The notes under the pieces were generated by a model. It ran no database searches. It worked only from the letters and a program-made list of their open reading frames with translations, and was not told the origin of the DNA. From contig NZ_MUFV01000001.1 of the NCBI RefSeq assembly GCF_002017875.1, positions 558,001 to 622,000 on the forward strand: DNA of 64,000 nt, in the 5' to 3' direction. Each line of letters starts with the position of its first letter. Positions within the stretch are counted from its first letter, which is position 1. The stretch is from Deinococcus sp. LM3 (GTDB lineage Bacteria; Deinococcota; Deinococci; Deinococcales; Deinococcaceae). Positions 23,272 to 33,834 of the stretch are shown here, piece by piece. Made by a program: the position numbers and the translations under genes.

Positions 23272-24102
23272 TCAGGGGGTGAGGCGGCCGACGTTGCGGG
23301 GCGCGACCAGGACAGGCTGCACCCAGGTGGCCGGGTCGGTGCTGGCGCGGGCGGGCACGGCGACGATCTTGCCGGATGCGGCGCGGCTGACGCTGAGGTT
23401 CACGGTGACGCGGGTCTGTCCGGCGGCCTGCGGTCCGGCGGCCGGCACCTCGAAGAGGGGGGGCAGGCCGGTCACGGCGGGTTGCACGTAGTCCAGCAGC
23501 AGCTTGCCGCTCGCGCCGGTAAAGGGGACCAGGGTCAGGTCGGTCAGTTCCGTGATGGTGGGCGGGGTGGTCTGCACGAGGTTCCTGGTGTACTCGACGA
23601 GCAGCCAGCTGGTCTCGTTGGCGGGGTCCGCGCCGGGGTTGTTCTGACTGGTGGGGCCCAGGCCGCTGACCCAGGTGGCGCGCAGCACCGGGTAGTAGGC
23701 CTTGAACTTGTAGCAGGCGCGGTCGTTGCTGGCGCTGCAGCCGCTGACCGGCAGTTCCGGGGCTTTCACGATGGCCAGGATCGGGGCCGTGGTGCTGCCG
23801 ACCACCCAGGCGCCTCCGCCGGGCCGTTCGGTCGTCACGCCGCTGCCGAGGTTCAGGGTGGTGCCCTGCGGGTACACGTAGGCGGCCTCGCGGACGTTGG
23901 CGATCAGGTAGTTCTGCGCGATCTGCTGTTCCTGAAGCAGGTCGTTTCTGACCTGCAGGTCGCTGGAGGACCGCGACGACGAGATCAGCAGCGAGGACGC
24001 CGCGAACAGGATGATCAGGGCCAGTGCGACGGCCACGAGCAGTTCGATCAGGGTGAAGGCGGCCGTCTGCACGGCGCGGCGGGCGGCGGGCGGGGTGGTC
24101 AT
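23272..24102 (-). CDS. PilW-like minor pilin
   Basis: 276 aa with a type IV prepilin N-terminus: a short basic leader, then A|FTLIELLVAVALALIILFAASSLLI with Glu at position 5 of the mature form. The residue before cleavage is Ala rather than the usual Gly. The soluble part contains two Cys (SGCSASNDRAC) and a C-terminal beta region, the layout of PilW/PilA3-type minor pilins. It is the last of four overlapping pilin-like genes, consistent with a priming complex for a pilus or DNA-uptake pseudopilus. Confidence 0.83.
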   Translation of the reverse strand: MTTPPAARRAVQTAAFTLIELLVAVALALIILFAASSLLISSSRSSSDLQVRNDLLQEQQIAQNYLIANVREAAYVYPQGTTLNLGSGVTTERPGGGAWVVGSTTAPILAIVKAPELPVSGCSASNDRACYKFKAYYPVLRATWVSGLGPTSQNNPGADPANETSWLLVEYTRNLVQTTPPTITELTDLTLVPFTGASGKLLLDYVQPAVTGLPPLFEVPAAGPQAAGQTRVTVNLSVSRAASGKIVAVPARASTDPATWVQPVLVAPRNVGRLTP

Positions 24103-24560
24103 GGGCGGGCCACGTCCACGCTGAGGCTGGAGGTGACGGTACCCAGCGTGACCTGCACGTTCACGCGCCGCACCGGGGCGGGATCGGGGGCGTTGCTGCC
24201 GCAGCTGGCGTTCAGGGCGGGGGTGCCGGTGGGATTGCCGTTCACGTCGAGGTTCGTGAGGGTGACCTGCGCGGAGGCCGGGACGGGCTGGGTGGCGCAA
24301 CGCTGGTCGTAGTTGGCGACGCTCAGCCAGTCGCCACGCACGCTTTCGAGCACCTGCTGGGCCTGCTGGGTGGCAGTGACCTGTTCGGTGCTGCGGCGGG
24401 TCAGGCCGAAGAAGCCGGTCAGGGGGGTCAGGACCACGAAGGCGATGATGCTGGTAAGCAGCACGGCCACCAGGACCTCGATGATCGTGAAGCCCTGACT
24501 GTGGGTGGGCTGGGTGTGGGGAGGCTGGGTGTGGGGAAGTCGGGCGTCAGTTCGTCGCAT
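24099..24560 (-). CDS. PilV-like minor pilin
   Basis: 153 aa with a canonical prepilin site, SQG|FTIIEVLVAVLLTSIIAFVVL (Glu at +5), preceded by a leader containing a PHTQP repeat. The remaining region is short, with two Cys. Its stop overlaps the start of the PilW-like gene (ATGA). It also overlaps the end of the FimT-like gene by 14 nt. Size and position match the PilV/PilA2 type. Confidence 0.82.
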   Translation of the reverse strand: MRRTDARLPHTQPPHTQPTHSQGFTIIEVLVAVLLTSIIAFVVLTPLTGFFGLTRRSTEQVTATQQAQQVLESVRGDWLSVANYDQRCATQPVPASAQVTLTNLDVNGNPTGTPALNASCGSNAPDPAPVRRVNVQVTLGTVTSSLSVDVARP

Positions 24561-25002
24561 CTGTCATGACCTTTCCGGTGATTCCGATGACTTTGACTTT
24601 CAGGCTGCGGGTGCCGCCGGGACTGGTGAGGGTCCAGGTCGCGCCGTTGCCGCCGGTGGTGCCGGTCGGGGCGGTGTACACGACGCTGGTCACGCCGGTC
24701 ACGCCGGTCAGGGTGACGCCGGCGGGCAGCGTGCGGGTCTGCGGGACGCCGGCGCGGGTGAAGGTGTACACCGACGAGTTGGCGGCGACGGTGACGCTGG
24801 TGGACTGCCCGGTTCGCAGGGCGTCGCTGCGGGCCTGCCGCAGGTCGGCGCTGAGTTGCGCGGCGGCCTCGCGGACCTGACTGGCGCGCAGCGTGCCGAT
24901 CAGGGAGAAGCTGAAGATGCCAGCCACGATGGCCAGGATCGCCATGGCGATCAGCAGTTCCAGCAGCGTAAAGGCGGCCTGCCGGGCGTGCAGGCGCCTC
25001 AC
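24547..25002 (-). CDS. GspH/FimT-type pseudopilin
   Basis: 151 aa from the GTG at 25002, which overlaps the upstream stop (GTGA). The N-terminus AA|FTLLELLIAMAILAIVAGIFSFSL with Glu at +5, then the REAAAQLSADLRQARSDALRTGQ helix and the beta-rich C-terminal region, is characteristic of GspH/FimT. In FimT-like proteins this domain can bind DNA at the pilus tip. Confidence 0.85.
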   Translation of the reverse strand: MRRLHARQAAFTLLELLIAMAILAIVAGIFSFSLIGTLRASQVREAAAQLSADLRQARSDALRTGQSTSVTVAANSSVYTFTRAGVPQTRTLPAGVTLTGVTGVTSVVYTAPTGTTGGNGATWTLTSPGGTRSLKVKVIGITGKVMTDATN

Positions 25003-27002
25003 GGGGTCCCTGCCGTGCTGATGGTGTCGCCGCGCAGGCGGGGGTCGGGCAGCGGGGACGCGCCGTCGTACAGGGCGACCGTCCAGGTTTCGGCCGTCGG
25101 GAAGTACGGGGGGCGCAGGCCGGCCAGGGTGCGCGGGTCGAACACGAAGTTGCGGCTGTAGCCGGTCTGCTGCACGTCGCCGCTGGTGGTGCCGAACGCG
25201 CCGTAGTAGTTCTCGATGACGCCGCCGATCAGGTTGACGCTGCCCAGGGCGCTGCCGGTGTTGTAGCCGTCGACCTGCACGGCGCCCTGGCCGGCCATCA
25301 GGACGGCGTGGATGGTGGGGTCGTTCCCGAGTTCGGTGGGTTTGGTGCCGCCGGGACGGATCAGGTTCACGTCGCCCTCGCTGGCGTAGATGCCCAGGAT
25401 GTTCTGTGCGTTCAGGTTGGTGCAGGGGGCGGGCGTGACGGTGCCGTCGGGGTTGCGGGTGTGCGCGCCGCTGCAGGGCGGGTCGGCGTAGCGCAGGTCG
25501 CTGGTGATGTCGATGTCGCCGGTGGCGGCCAGGGTCAGACCGGCGAAGGGAGCGACCGCCGCGCCCGACGCGGCGTTCGGTCCGGCGTTCAGGCTGCCGA
25601 CGTCCCCGGCGACGTGGATCACGCCGTTGAAGGTGGCGGCGGGACTGCCGGGCGCGAAGGTGCCGTCCGGGTTGCGGGTGGCGTCCTGCCAGCTGCCGTC
25701 GGGTGCCAGGATGCGCAGGCGGCGGTCCGTGCCGAAGGCCAGCTCGGTGGTGACGGGCGTGCCGCTCGCGTCGGTGGTGAAGCTGACGCGCTGCACGTCC
25801 TGCCCGCCGACCGTGTCGCGGTACAGGCTGAGGCTGCTGACGTTCCCGGCGATGGCGATTCCGCCCGCCTGCGCCGCCCCCTGCTGGTTGTTGCTGTTGG
25901 TGGGCAGCGGCAGGACCGGGGAGTCCCAGTCCACGCCCAGCGGGAAGGCCGGCTGCACATTGGGGCTGGCGGCGCAGGCGGCGTCGCCGGGAGCGCATTC
26001 GGTGGGCGCGTCGGGGCTGGGGGTCATGCTGCCGACGCTGCGGTAGGTGCCGGCGAAGTACGCGCCGGGTTGTGCGGCCGCCTTACTGGTGGCGTTGCAG
26101 CTGGGGCCCAGGCTCCCGGCAGGGCACCCGGCGCTGGTGACGGCTCCCCCGAACCAGGGTTTGCCCTGGAACATGAACTGCTGGTTGGTGTGCACGGGAC
26201 CGCTGAACAGCGTGCGGCTGGTGAAGGTGATGCGGTTCTCGCTGGCCTCGGAGGCGGCGCTGTTGAAGTGGTGGTTGGTCAGCAACGCGAACTGCGCCAG
26301 GGAGGGCTGGGCAATGACCAGACTCAGGGTGGGCAGGTTGGCGCGCACGGCGACGGTACGGGTGGCGGTGCCGGCGCTGCCGGTGACGGTCACGTCGGGG
26401 ACCTCGAAGGTCACGCGGTACTGGGTGGCGCTGTCGCGGATGACCGCCAGCGGTTTCAGGCCGTAGCTGACCGAGTACGCGGAGGCGTCCTGGCTGCCGT
26501 CCAGCGGGACGCCCTGCGTGCCGGAGAACAGGTCGGACCAGAAGCGGCTGCGGACCTCGGGGGTCGCGCCGCCGATGCCGGCGTCCTCGAAGGCCTGCTG
26601 ATTCACGGCGTTGACCAGCAGGGCCACGCGGGGGTTCACGCCAGTCGCGGCGCTGTTCAGGCCGGTCGTGGGATCCAGGGTGCAGAGGGTCTGACCGTCG
26701 GCGGCGGTGGGCAGGCTGCCCAGGCCGCACAGTGCGGCGAGGTCGCTCAGGACCTGGGCGCCGTCCGGGGGCAGCGACGCGCTGCTGAGCAGGTTGCCCA
26801 TGACCCGCAGGCGGGCCTGCACGCGCGCCGCGCCGGACTCGGCGGCGAACTGGGCGCGCAGGATGGCGTCCTGATCGACGCTGGATCGCCGGGCCGAGAG
26901 GGTCACCTGGGCGGTGACGCTCATGATGACGGCCAGGATCAGCATGACGAACAGGAGCGACACGATCAGGGTCGCGCCCTGGGTCCGTTCGGAAGTGCGC
27001 AT
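24999..27002 (-). CDS. PilX/ComZ-like large pilin-associated protein
   Basis: 667 aa. A class III-like N-terminal helix (TQGATLIVSLLFVMLILAVIMSVTAQ) lacks the Glu-5 of normal pilins. It is followed by RAQFAAESGAARVQARLRVM, the AESG motif of PilX-type proteins. The large extracellular part is beta-rich with several Cys. Size, fold and place in front of GspH/PilV/PilW genes recall ComZ of the Thermus competence locus, which binds DNA at the pilus. I infer a role in DNA uptake or twitching. The ATG at 27002 opens the operon; a CATACT 9 nt upstream is a possible -10. Confidence 0.75.
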   Translation of the reverse strand: MRTSERTQGATLIVSLLFVMLILAVIMSVTAQVTLSARRSSVDQDAILRAQFAAESGAARVQARLRVMGNLLSSASLPPDGAQVLSDLAALCGLGSLPTAADGQTLCTLDPTTGLNSAATGVNPRVALLVNAVNQQAFEDAGIGGATPEVRSRFWSDLFSGTQGVPLDGSQDASAYSVSYGLKPLAVIRDSATQYRVTFEVPDVTVTGSAGTATRTVAVRANLPTLSLVIAQPSLAQFALLTNHHFNSAASEASENRITFTSRTLFSGPVHTNQQFMFQGKPWFGGAVTSAGCPAGSLGPSCNATSKAAAQPGAYFAGTYRSVGSMTPSPDAPTECAPGDAACAASPNVQPAFPLGVDWDSPVLPLPTNSNNQQGAAQAGGIAIAGNVSSLSLYRDTVGGQDVQRVSFTTDASGTPVTTELAFGTDRRLRILAPDGSWQDATRNPDGTFAPGSPAATFNGVIHVAGDVGSLNAGPNAASGAAVAPFAGLTLAATGDIDITSDLRYADPPCSGAHTRNPDGTVTPAPCTNLNAQNILGIYASEGDVNLIRPGGTKPTELGNDPTIHAVLMAGQGAVQVDGYNTGSALGSVNLIGGVIENYYGAFGTTSGDVQQTGYSRNFVFDPRTLAGLRPPYFPTAETWTVALYDGASPLPDPRLRGDTISTAGTP

Positions 27003-27143
27003 GAGATCAGTATGGTCGCCCAGTGAGGAAAATCTCACTCCCCGAATCGGGGGGTGTGAAAATCCTCAAACTTGCACCACTTTCCGTGACGGTTCTGTAA
27101 GATGGTCTGCCCTGCTGCGGGACGCGCCGCCGGATGCCTGGAC

Positions 27144-29279
<2,136 letters not shown>

Positions 29280-29349
29280 AGACCCACAGCATAGCAATCC
29301 CCGGCCCATTCCGCCATGAACAAAACGGGGCCGGGGTGCGGGAAGGGGC

Positions 29350-29484
29350 TCAGCGGCGGCTGATACGGCGGGCGGCGCGGCGCACCCAGCGGGTCAGGGC
29401 GGGGGCCGGGCGCTGGGAGCGGGCCACGTCCTGCGTTTCCCAGAGGCGGGCTTTGGTGTACAGATCGAGGTCACTGCTATACAT
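29350..29484 (-). CDS. 44-aa basic small protein
   Basis: ATG at 29484 to TGA at 29350-29352. The sequence starts MYSSDLDLYTKARLWETQ and ends in a strongly basic tail rich in Arg (RRAARRISRR). It has no signal peptide or transmembrane segment. It lies between recD2 and sbcD, downstream of an AT-rich region that could hold its promoter. The G/C-ending codon choice and Arg-rich tail favour a real gene, possibly RNA- or membrane-interacting, but I do not recognise the family. Confidence 0.5.
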   Translation of the reverse strand: MYSSDLDLYTKARLWETQDVARSQRPAPALTRWVRRAARRISRR

Positions 29485-29753
29485 GGCCACATCTTTACAC
29501 TCGTGGCAGCAGATAAATATGATAAATGACCCGTTGAATACATATTCAGAGGGCTATCAATCTTTCCATTCTTTCCAATGGTCCCTCTGGTTCCACAAGA
29601 GCCTGAAAACCTGCCGATCGACAGATCAGAGGCCGCCGAACAGGGCGTGTGGCAGGTCGGACCGCAGGCGACCGCGACAGCGTATACACAGGCGATCGGA
29701 CCATATGCAGGCACGGCCGGGCCTCAGCACCCTCCATGCTATTTTTTTCTGTG
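29485..29753. other. AT-rich divergent promoter region before sbcD
   Basis: 269 bp with much lower GC than its surroundings, especially 29505-29600. It separates the 44-aa gene (minus) from sbcD (plus). It includes TATACA-like boxes and ends with TATTTT at 29740-29745. I looked for the 17-bp radiation/desiccation response motif and did not find a convincing match. Confidence 0.45.
29740..29745 (+). promoter_or_regulatory. leaderless -10 box for sbcD
   Basis: TATTTT, 8 nt before the ATG at 29754, within a T-rich stretch. No Shine-Dalgarno lies between. Confidence 0.45.
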
Positions 29754-30932
29754 ATGCGCGTACTTCACACTGCCGATTTCCATGCCGGGCGATCCCTACG
29801 GGGCTTCGACCGCACCCCGGAAGTCCACGACGCCCTGACCGAGATCGCCGGACTGGCCCGCACGGAACGCGCCGACGTGGTCCTGGTGTCCGGCGACCTG
29901 TTCGACACCGCCAACCCCAGCGCCGACGCCGAGGCCGCCGTGTTCGACTTCTTCCTGCGCCTGCGCGACCAGGGCATTCCGGGCGTGGTCATCGCCGGGA
30001 ACCACGACAGCGCCGCCCGCCTCGCCTCGGTCACCGGGCTGCTGGGCTGGGTGGGCGTGCAGGTCGTCGCGCAGCCCACCGCCAACCCGGTCGACATGAT
30101 CCGCACCGTCGAAACGCGCGGCGGCGAGCGGCTGGTCGTGGGCGCCCTGCCGTACCTGTCCGAACGGCGGCTGGTGAAAGCCGCCGACCTGCTGGGCGGC
30201 GATACCGGCGCGTGGCGGCAGAAGTACCGCGAGGGCATGGGCTTTTTCCTGCGCCGCCTGGGCGAGGGCTTTACCGGGGGCAGCGTGAACATGCTCATGG
30301 CGCACGCCACCATGGACGGCGCGGTGCCCAGCGGGTCCGAGCGCACCATGCAGTTCGACCTGACGAACAGTTACACCCTGTCGGGCCTGCAACTGCCGCC
30401 CGGCGCGCAGTACGTGGCATTGGGGCACGTGCACAAGCCGCAGCAGGTCTCCGACGCGCCGCCCGCGTACTACCCCGGCAGCGTCATCCAGCTGGACTTC
30501 GGTGAGGCGGGCGAGAAGAAACAGGTGAACCTGATCGAGGTGGAGGCCGGGCGGCCCGCGCAGGTCCACGCCCTGCCGCTCGCCAGCGGACGCGAACTGC
30601 GGACCCTGCGCGTGGACCTGGAGAACGTCGAGTCGCGACTCGCGGCCCTGAGCGACTTCGGCGGCCTGCTGAAAGTCGTGGTGCGCGCCCCCGCCGGGAC
30701 CGCCCTGCCCGGCCTGAAGGACCGCGTGCTGAAACTCGCGCCCACCACCCTGGCCGTCGAACTCGACGCGGCGCAGGAGGACCTCGCCACGCCCGACCTG
30801 AAACGCGAGGGCCTGAGCCTGATCGACCTGTACGAACGCTACCACCAGGAAAAACGCGGCGAACTGCCCGACGACCTGCGCGCCGCCTTCCGCGAAGCCG
30901 ACGAACTCGCCCGCACCGAGGAGGGCGCGTGA
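29754..30932 (+). CDS. sbcD: SbcD nuclease subunit
   Basis: 392 aa, the Mre11-like phosphoesterase of the SbcCD complex, which opens hairpins and trims DNA ends. Metal-binding motifs are present in order: HTADFHAG, LVSGDLFD, AGNHDS, LMAHATMD and ALGHVHKPQ. The C-terminal capping region is about 130 residues. sbcC follows after 88 bp that contain a hairpin. An ATG at 29736 would add six residues (MLFFSV), but the -10 box at 29740-29745 argues for 29754. Confidence 0.95.
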   Translation: MRVLHTADFHAGRSLRGFDRTPEVHDALTEIAGLARTERADVVLVSGDLFDTANPSADAEAAVFDFFLRLRDQGIPGVVIAGNHDSAARLASVTGLLGWVGVQVVAQPTANPVDMIRTVETRGGERLVVGALPYLSERRLVKAADLLGGDTGAWRQKYREGMGFFLRRLGEGFTGGSVNMLMAHATMDGAVPSGSERTMQFDLTNSYTLSGLQLPPGAQYVALGHVHKPQQVSDAPPAYYPGSVIQLDFGEAGEKKQVNLIEVEAGRPAQVHALPLASGRELRTLRVDLENVESRLAALSDFGGLLKVVVRAPAGTALPGLKDRVLKLAPTTLAVELDAAQEDLATPDLKREGLSLIDLYERYHQEKRGELPDDLRAAFREADELARTEEGA

Positions 30933-30951
30933 GCGCCGTGAAAGGTAGAAA

Positions 30952-31003
30952 GTGGATGGTCGATAGAAGTCAGACCATCAACCATCAACCATCGACCATC
31001 CAC
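30952..31003 (+). repeat. hairpin element of the GATGGTxGAT type between sbcD and sbcC
   Basis: 13-bp perfect arms GTGGATGGTCGAT (30952-30964) and ATCGACCATCCAC (30991-31003) with a 26-nt loop that itself repeats CCATCAA. A relative with arms GTTGATGGTTGAT lies at 45211-45251. The Shine-Dalgarno of sbcC (GGAGGCG) follows the right arm. Confidence 0.75.
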
Positions 31004-31020
31004 ACGCCGGAGGCGAAGCG

Positions 31021-33756
31021 ATGAAGCCGATCAAACTGGAGTTGCAGGGCTTCACGGCGTTCCGGCAGTTCACCAGCCTGGAGTTCGGGGATCTGGAACT
31101 GTTCGCGCTGGTCGGGCCGACCGGGAGCGGTAAGAGTAGCCTGCTGGACGCCATCACCTTCGCGCTGTACGGGCAGACGGCGCGGCTGGGCGCGGCGGGC
31201 CTGGACGCGCTGATCTCGCAGGGCGAGCGGGGCCTGTCGGTCAGCCTGACCTTCGAGGTGGGCGGCGCGACGTACCGCGCGTCGCGCACCAAGGGCCGCA
31301 AGCAGGCCGAGAACGAGGTCCGTTTCGAGCGGCTGGACGCGGACGGCCGCTGGGCGAACCTGTCGGACGGCGGGGCGCGCGGCATCAACGACCGCATCCG
31401 GCGGGCCGTGGGCCTGGACTTCAAGACGTTTGCCCGCAGCGTCATGCTGCCGCAGGGCGAGTTCTCACGCGTGCTGCACGGTACGGGCAAGGAGCGGCAG
31501 GCGCTGCTGGGCGAACTGACCGGCCTGGATCACGTGGGCGCCATGCAGCGTGTCGCGTCCGACCGGGCCAAGGCGCTGAAGGTGGAATCGCAGGGCCTGA
31601 ACACCCTGCTGGACTCCGAGTACGCGGGCGTGACGCCCGAGGCGGCCGACGCGCTGCGCGCCGAGCGGGAAGCCACGGACGCCGAGGCCGAACGCCTGAC
31701 CGATGCGCGTGAGGCCCTGCAGGCCACGCAACTGCGGCTGCGTGAGCAGGAACGCGTCTGGAAGGCCCGTGAGGACACCGCCCGCCGCCTGACCGCCCTG
31801 GAAGCCCGCGCGGCCGGCGTGCAGGCCGGAGCGGAACAGGCCGCGCGCGCGCGGCGCGTGTCGGGCGTGCTGCCGCTGCTGGACGCCGCCGAACGCGCCC
31901 GCATCGCCGCCGAACGCGAGGAGCGCGAACGGCAGGCCGCGCAGGTCGCCGCCGATCGGGCCACGCAGGCTGCGCACGCCGCCGACACCGCCCTGGCCGC
32001 CGCGCAGACCGCCGAGACCCGCATCCCGGACCTGGAAGCCCGCGCCGAGGCGCTGCGGGACGCCGAGGGGGACGCCGCGCGCCTGAAACGCGCCGGGGGC
32101 ACCCCGCAGACCACCCACGCCCAGCCGCTCGACTGGGACGAGGACGCCTTCCAGACGGCCCGCGAGGGCGCGCAGCGGGCCGAGAAGCACCGGCAGGAAC
32201 GCACGCTGCTCGCCACGGAACGCGTGAGCCTGCGGGCCGCGCAGGACCGCTTCACGGCCGAGGAACGCGCGCAGGAGCAGGGAAAGGCGGAACTGGAGCG
32301 CGTGCAGCGCGAGGGCACCCGGGCGAAAACGGACCTGGAGGCCGCGCAGCGCACACTGGAAGCCGCGCGCCTCGACGCGGGCCTCGCCTCGTACCGCGCG
32401 CACCTGCACGTCGGGGACGACTGCCCGCTGTGCGGTCAGGTGGTCCGCACCCTGCCCGACACGCCCGCCGCCGACCTGAGCGCCCTCGAAGCGCAGGTCA
32501 CCGCCCTGGGCGCCACACTGGACGAGCGCCGCACCCGCTTCACGGACCTGCGCGCCGCGCAGAAATCCCGACAGGCGTGGCTGGACGAGAAACGCGCCGA
32601 GTACCGCAACTGGGACGAGCAGCTCACGCAGCGCGAGACGGACCTGCGCGCCGCCGAGGCGCTGGTCACGGGCGACCCGCAGACCGACGCGGCCCGCCTG
32701 CTGGCCGGACTGGCCGCCCGCGTGCGAGCCGCCGGCCCCGACCCGGCCCGCGCCCGGCAGGCGACCCTGGCCGAGATCCAGGCCCTGCGGACCGCCACGC
32801 AGACCGCCCTGGGCGCCGTGGCCCGCGCGCAGGGCGAGGCCGCCGCGACCGCCGCGACGCTGCGCGGCGTGCAGGCCAGCGCCACCCGCCGCGCCCAGGA
32901 GGCCACCGAAACCCAGGCCAGCCTGGACGCCGCCCTGGGCGCCCTGAACCTGGACGCCGCGCAGGCCCGCGCCGCCGCCCTGCCCGAGAGCGACATCGCC
33001 GCGCTGGAGGAGACGGCCCGCACGCACGCCGCGCAGCTCGCGCAACTGCGGGAAGCCCTAGCCGACCTGGACCGGCAGCTGGGCGCCGCGCCCTTCGACC
33101 CGGCCGCGCTGACCCAGGTGGCCCGCGACCTGACCGCCACCGAGGCCGCGCTGGGCGCCGCCCGCGAACGCGCCGGCAGTCTGGCCGAACAGGAACGCGC
33201 CATGCGCGAACGCCTGGAACGCCGCGCCGAACTGCAGGAACGCGCCCTGGCGGTCTCCCGCACGCTGGATACCTGGCAGACCCTCACGAACACCCTCAAG
33301 GCGAACGAGTTCCAGCAGTTCCTGCTGGCCGAGGTCGAGGCGCAACTCCTGACCCGCGCGGGCCTGCTGCTGCACGAGATCAGCGACGGCCGCTACCGGC
33401 TGGCCCTCCAGACCGGCGAGTACGTCGTGCAGGACCTCTGGAACGCCGGCGAGGCGCGCGGCGTGCGTACCCTCTCGGGCGGCGAGACCTTCCTGGCCTC
33501 GCTGTCACTGGCCATCGCCCTGAGCGACTACCTCGCCGGGAATCACGTGCTGGGCGCCCTGTTCCTGGACGAGGGCTTCGGCACGCTGGACCCCCAGGCG
33601 CTGGAGGCGGTCGCGAACGCACTGGAGAACCTGCGCACGCAGGGCCGCATGGTGGGCGTCGTCACGCACGTCGAGAGCCTGAGCGAACGCCTGCCCAGCC
33701 GCCTGCTCGTCACCAAGAGCGTGGCGGGCAGCTCCGTGCAGCGACTGGACCTGTAG
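31021..33756 (+). CDS. sbcC: SbcC ATPase subunit
   Basis: 911 aa, the Rad50-like SMC-type partner of SbcD. Walker A GPTGSGKSSLLDAI (about residue 36) is followed by a long Ala/Arg/Glu-rich coiled coil. The zinc hook CPLCG is at about 468, with the second coil after it. The C-terminal half has signature LSGGETFLASLSLAIAL (about 818) and Walker B GALFLDEGFGTLD (about 846). ATP binding drives dimerisation and exposes DNA ends to SbcD. The zinc hook sits near the middle, as expected, and the length is in the normal range. Confidence 0.95.
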   Translation: MKPIKLELQGFTAFRQFTSLEFGDLELFALVGPTGSGKSSLLDAITFALYGQTARLGAAGLDALISQGERGLSVSLTFEVGGATYRASRTKGRKQAENEVRFERLDADGRWANLSDGGARGINDRIRRAVGLDFKTFARSVMLPQGEFSRVLHGTGKERQALLGELTGLDHVGAMQRVASDRAKALKVESQGLNTLLDSEYAGVTPEAADALRAEREATDAEAERLTDAREALQATQLRLREQERVWKAREDTARRLTALEARAAGVQAGAEQAARARRVSGVLPLLDAAERARIAAEREERERQAAQVAADRATQAAHAADTALAAAQTAETRIPDLEARAEALRDAEGDAARLKRAGGTPQTTHAQPLDWDEDAFQTAREGAQRAEKHRQERTLLATERVSLRAAQDRFTAEERAQEQGKAELERVQREGTRAKTDLEAAQRTLEAARLDAGLASYRAHLHVGDDCPLCGQVVRTLPDTPAADLSALEAQVTALGATLDERRTRFTDLRAAQKSRQAWLDEKRAEYRNWDEQLTQRETDLRAAEALVTGDPQTDAARLLAGLAARVRAAGPDPARARQATLAEIQALRTATQTALGAVARAQGEAAATAATLRGVQASATRRAQEATETQASLDAALGALNLDAAQARAAALPESDIAALEETARTHAAQLAQLREALADLDRQLGAAPFDPAALTQVARDLTATEAALGAARERAGSLAEQERAMRERLERRAELQERALAVSRTLDTWQTLTNTLKANEFQQFLLAEVEAQLLTRAGLLLHEISDGRYRLALQTGEYVVQDLWNAGEARGVRTLSGGETFLASLSLAIALSDYLAGNHVLGALFLDEGFGTLDPQALEAVANALENLRTQGRMVGVVTHVESLSERLPSRLLVTKSVAGSSVQRLDL

Positions 33757-33763
33757 GACTGTA

Positions 33764-33829
33764 GTGGCACAGGCGAAGGGGGGACGCGGGAAGCAGTGCG
33801 ACACTGCCCACCGCGTCCCCCCTGCCACG
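33764..33829. terminator. long bidirectional terminator between sbcC and the PIN-TRAM gene
   Basis: GGGGGGACGCGG (33778-33789) pairs with CCGCGTCCCCCC (33811-33822). Inside are GCAGTG and CACTGC arms, and outside GTGGCA/TGCCAC pairs extend the stem. It lies between convergent genes. Confidence 0.7.
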
Positions 33830-33834
33830 TCCGG

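Noticed and set aside
29394..29714. A 106-aa minus-strand frame across the AT-rich region
   Set aside because: Its composition is unlike protein, it crosses the promoter region and overlaps the better-supported 44-aa gene.
29485..29753. Radiation/desiccation response motif before sbcD
   Set aside because: AT-rich segments such as ATATGATAAATGAC resemble it only loosely and lack the palindromic second half.
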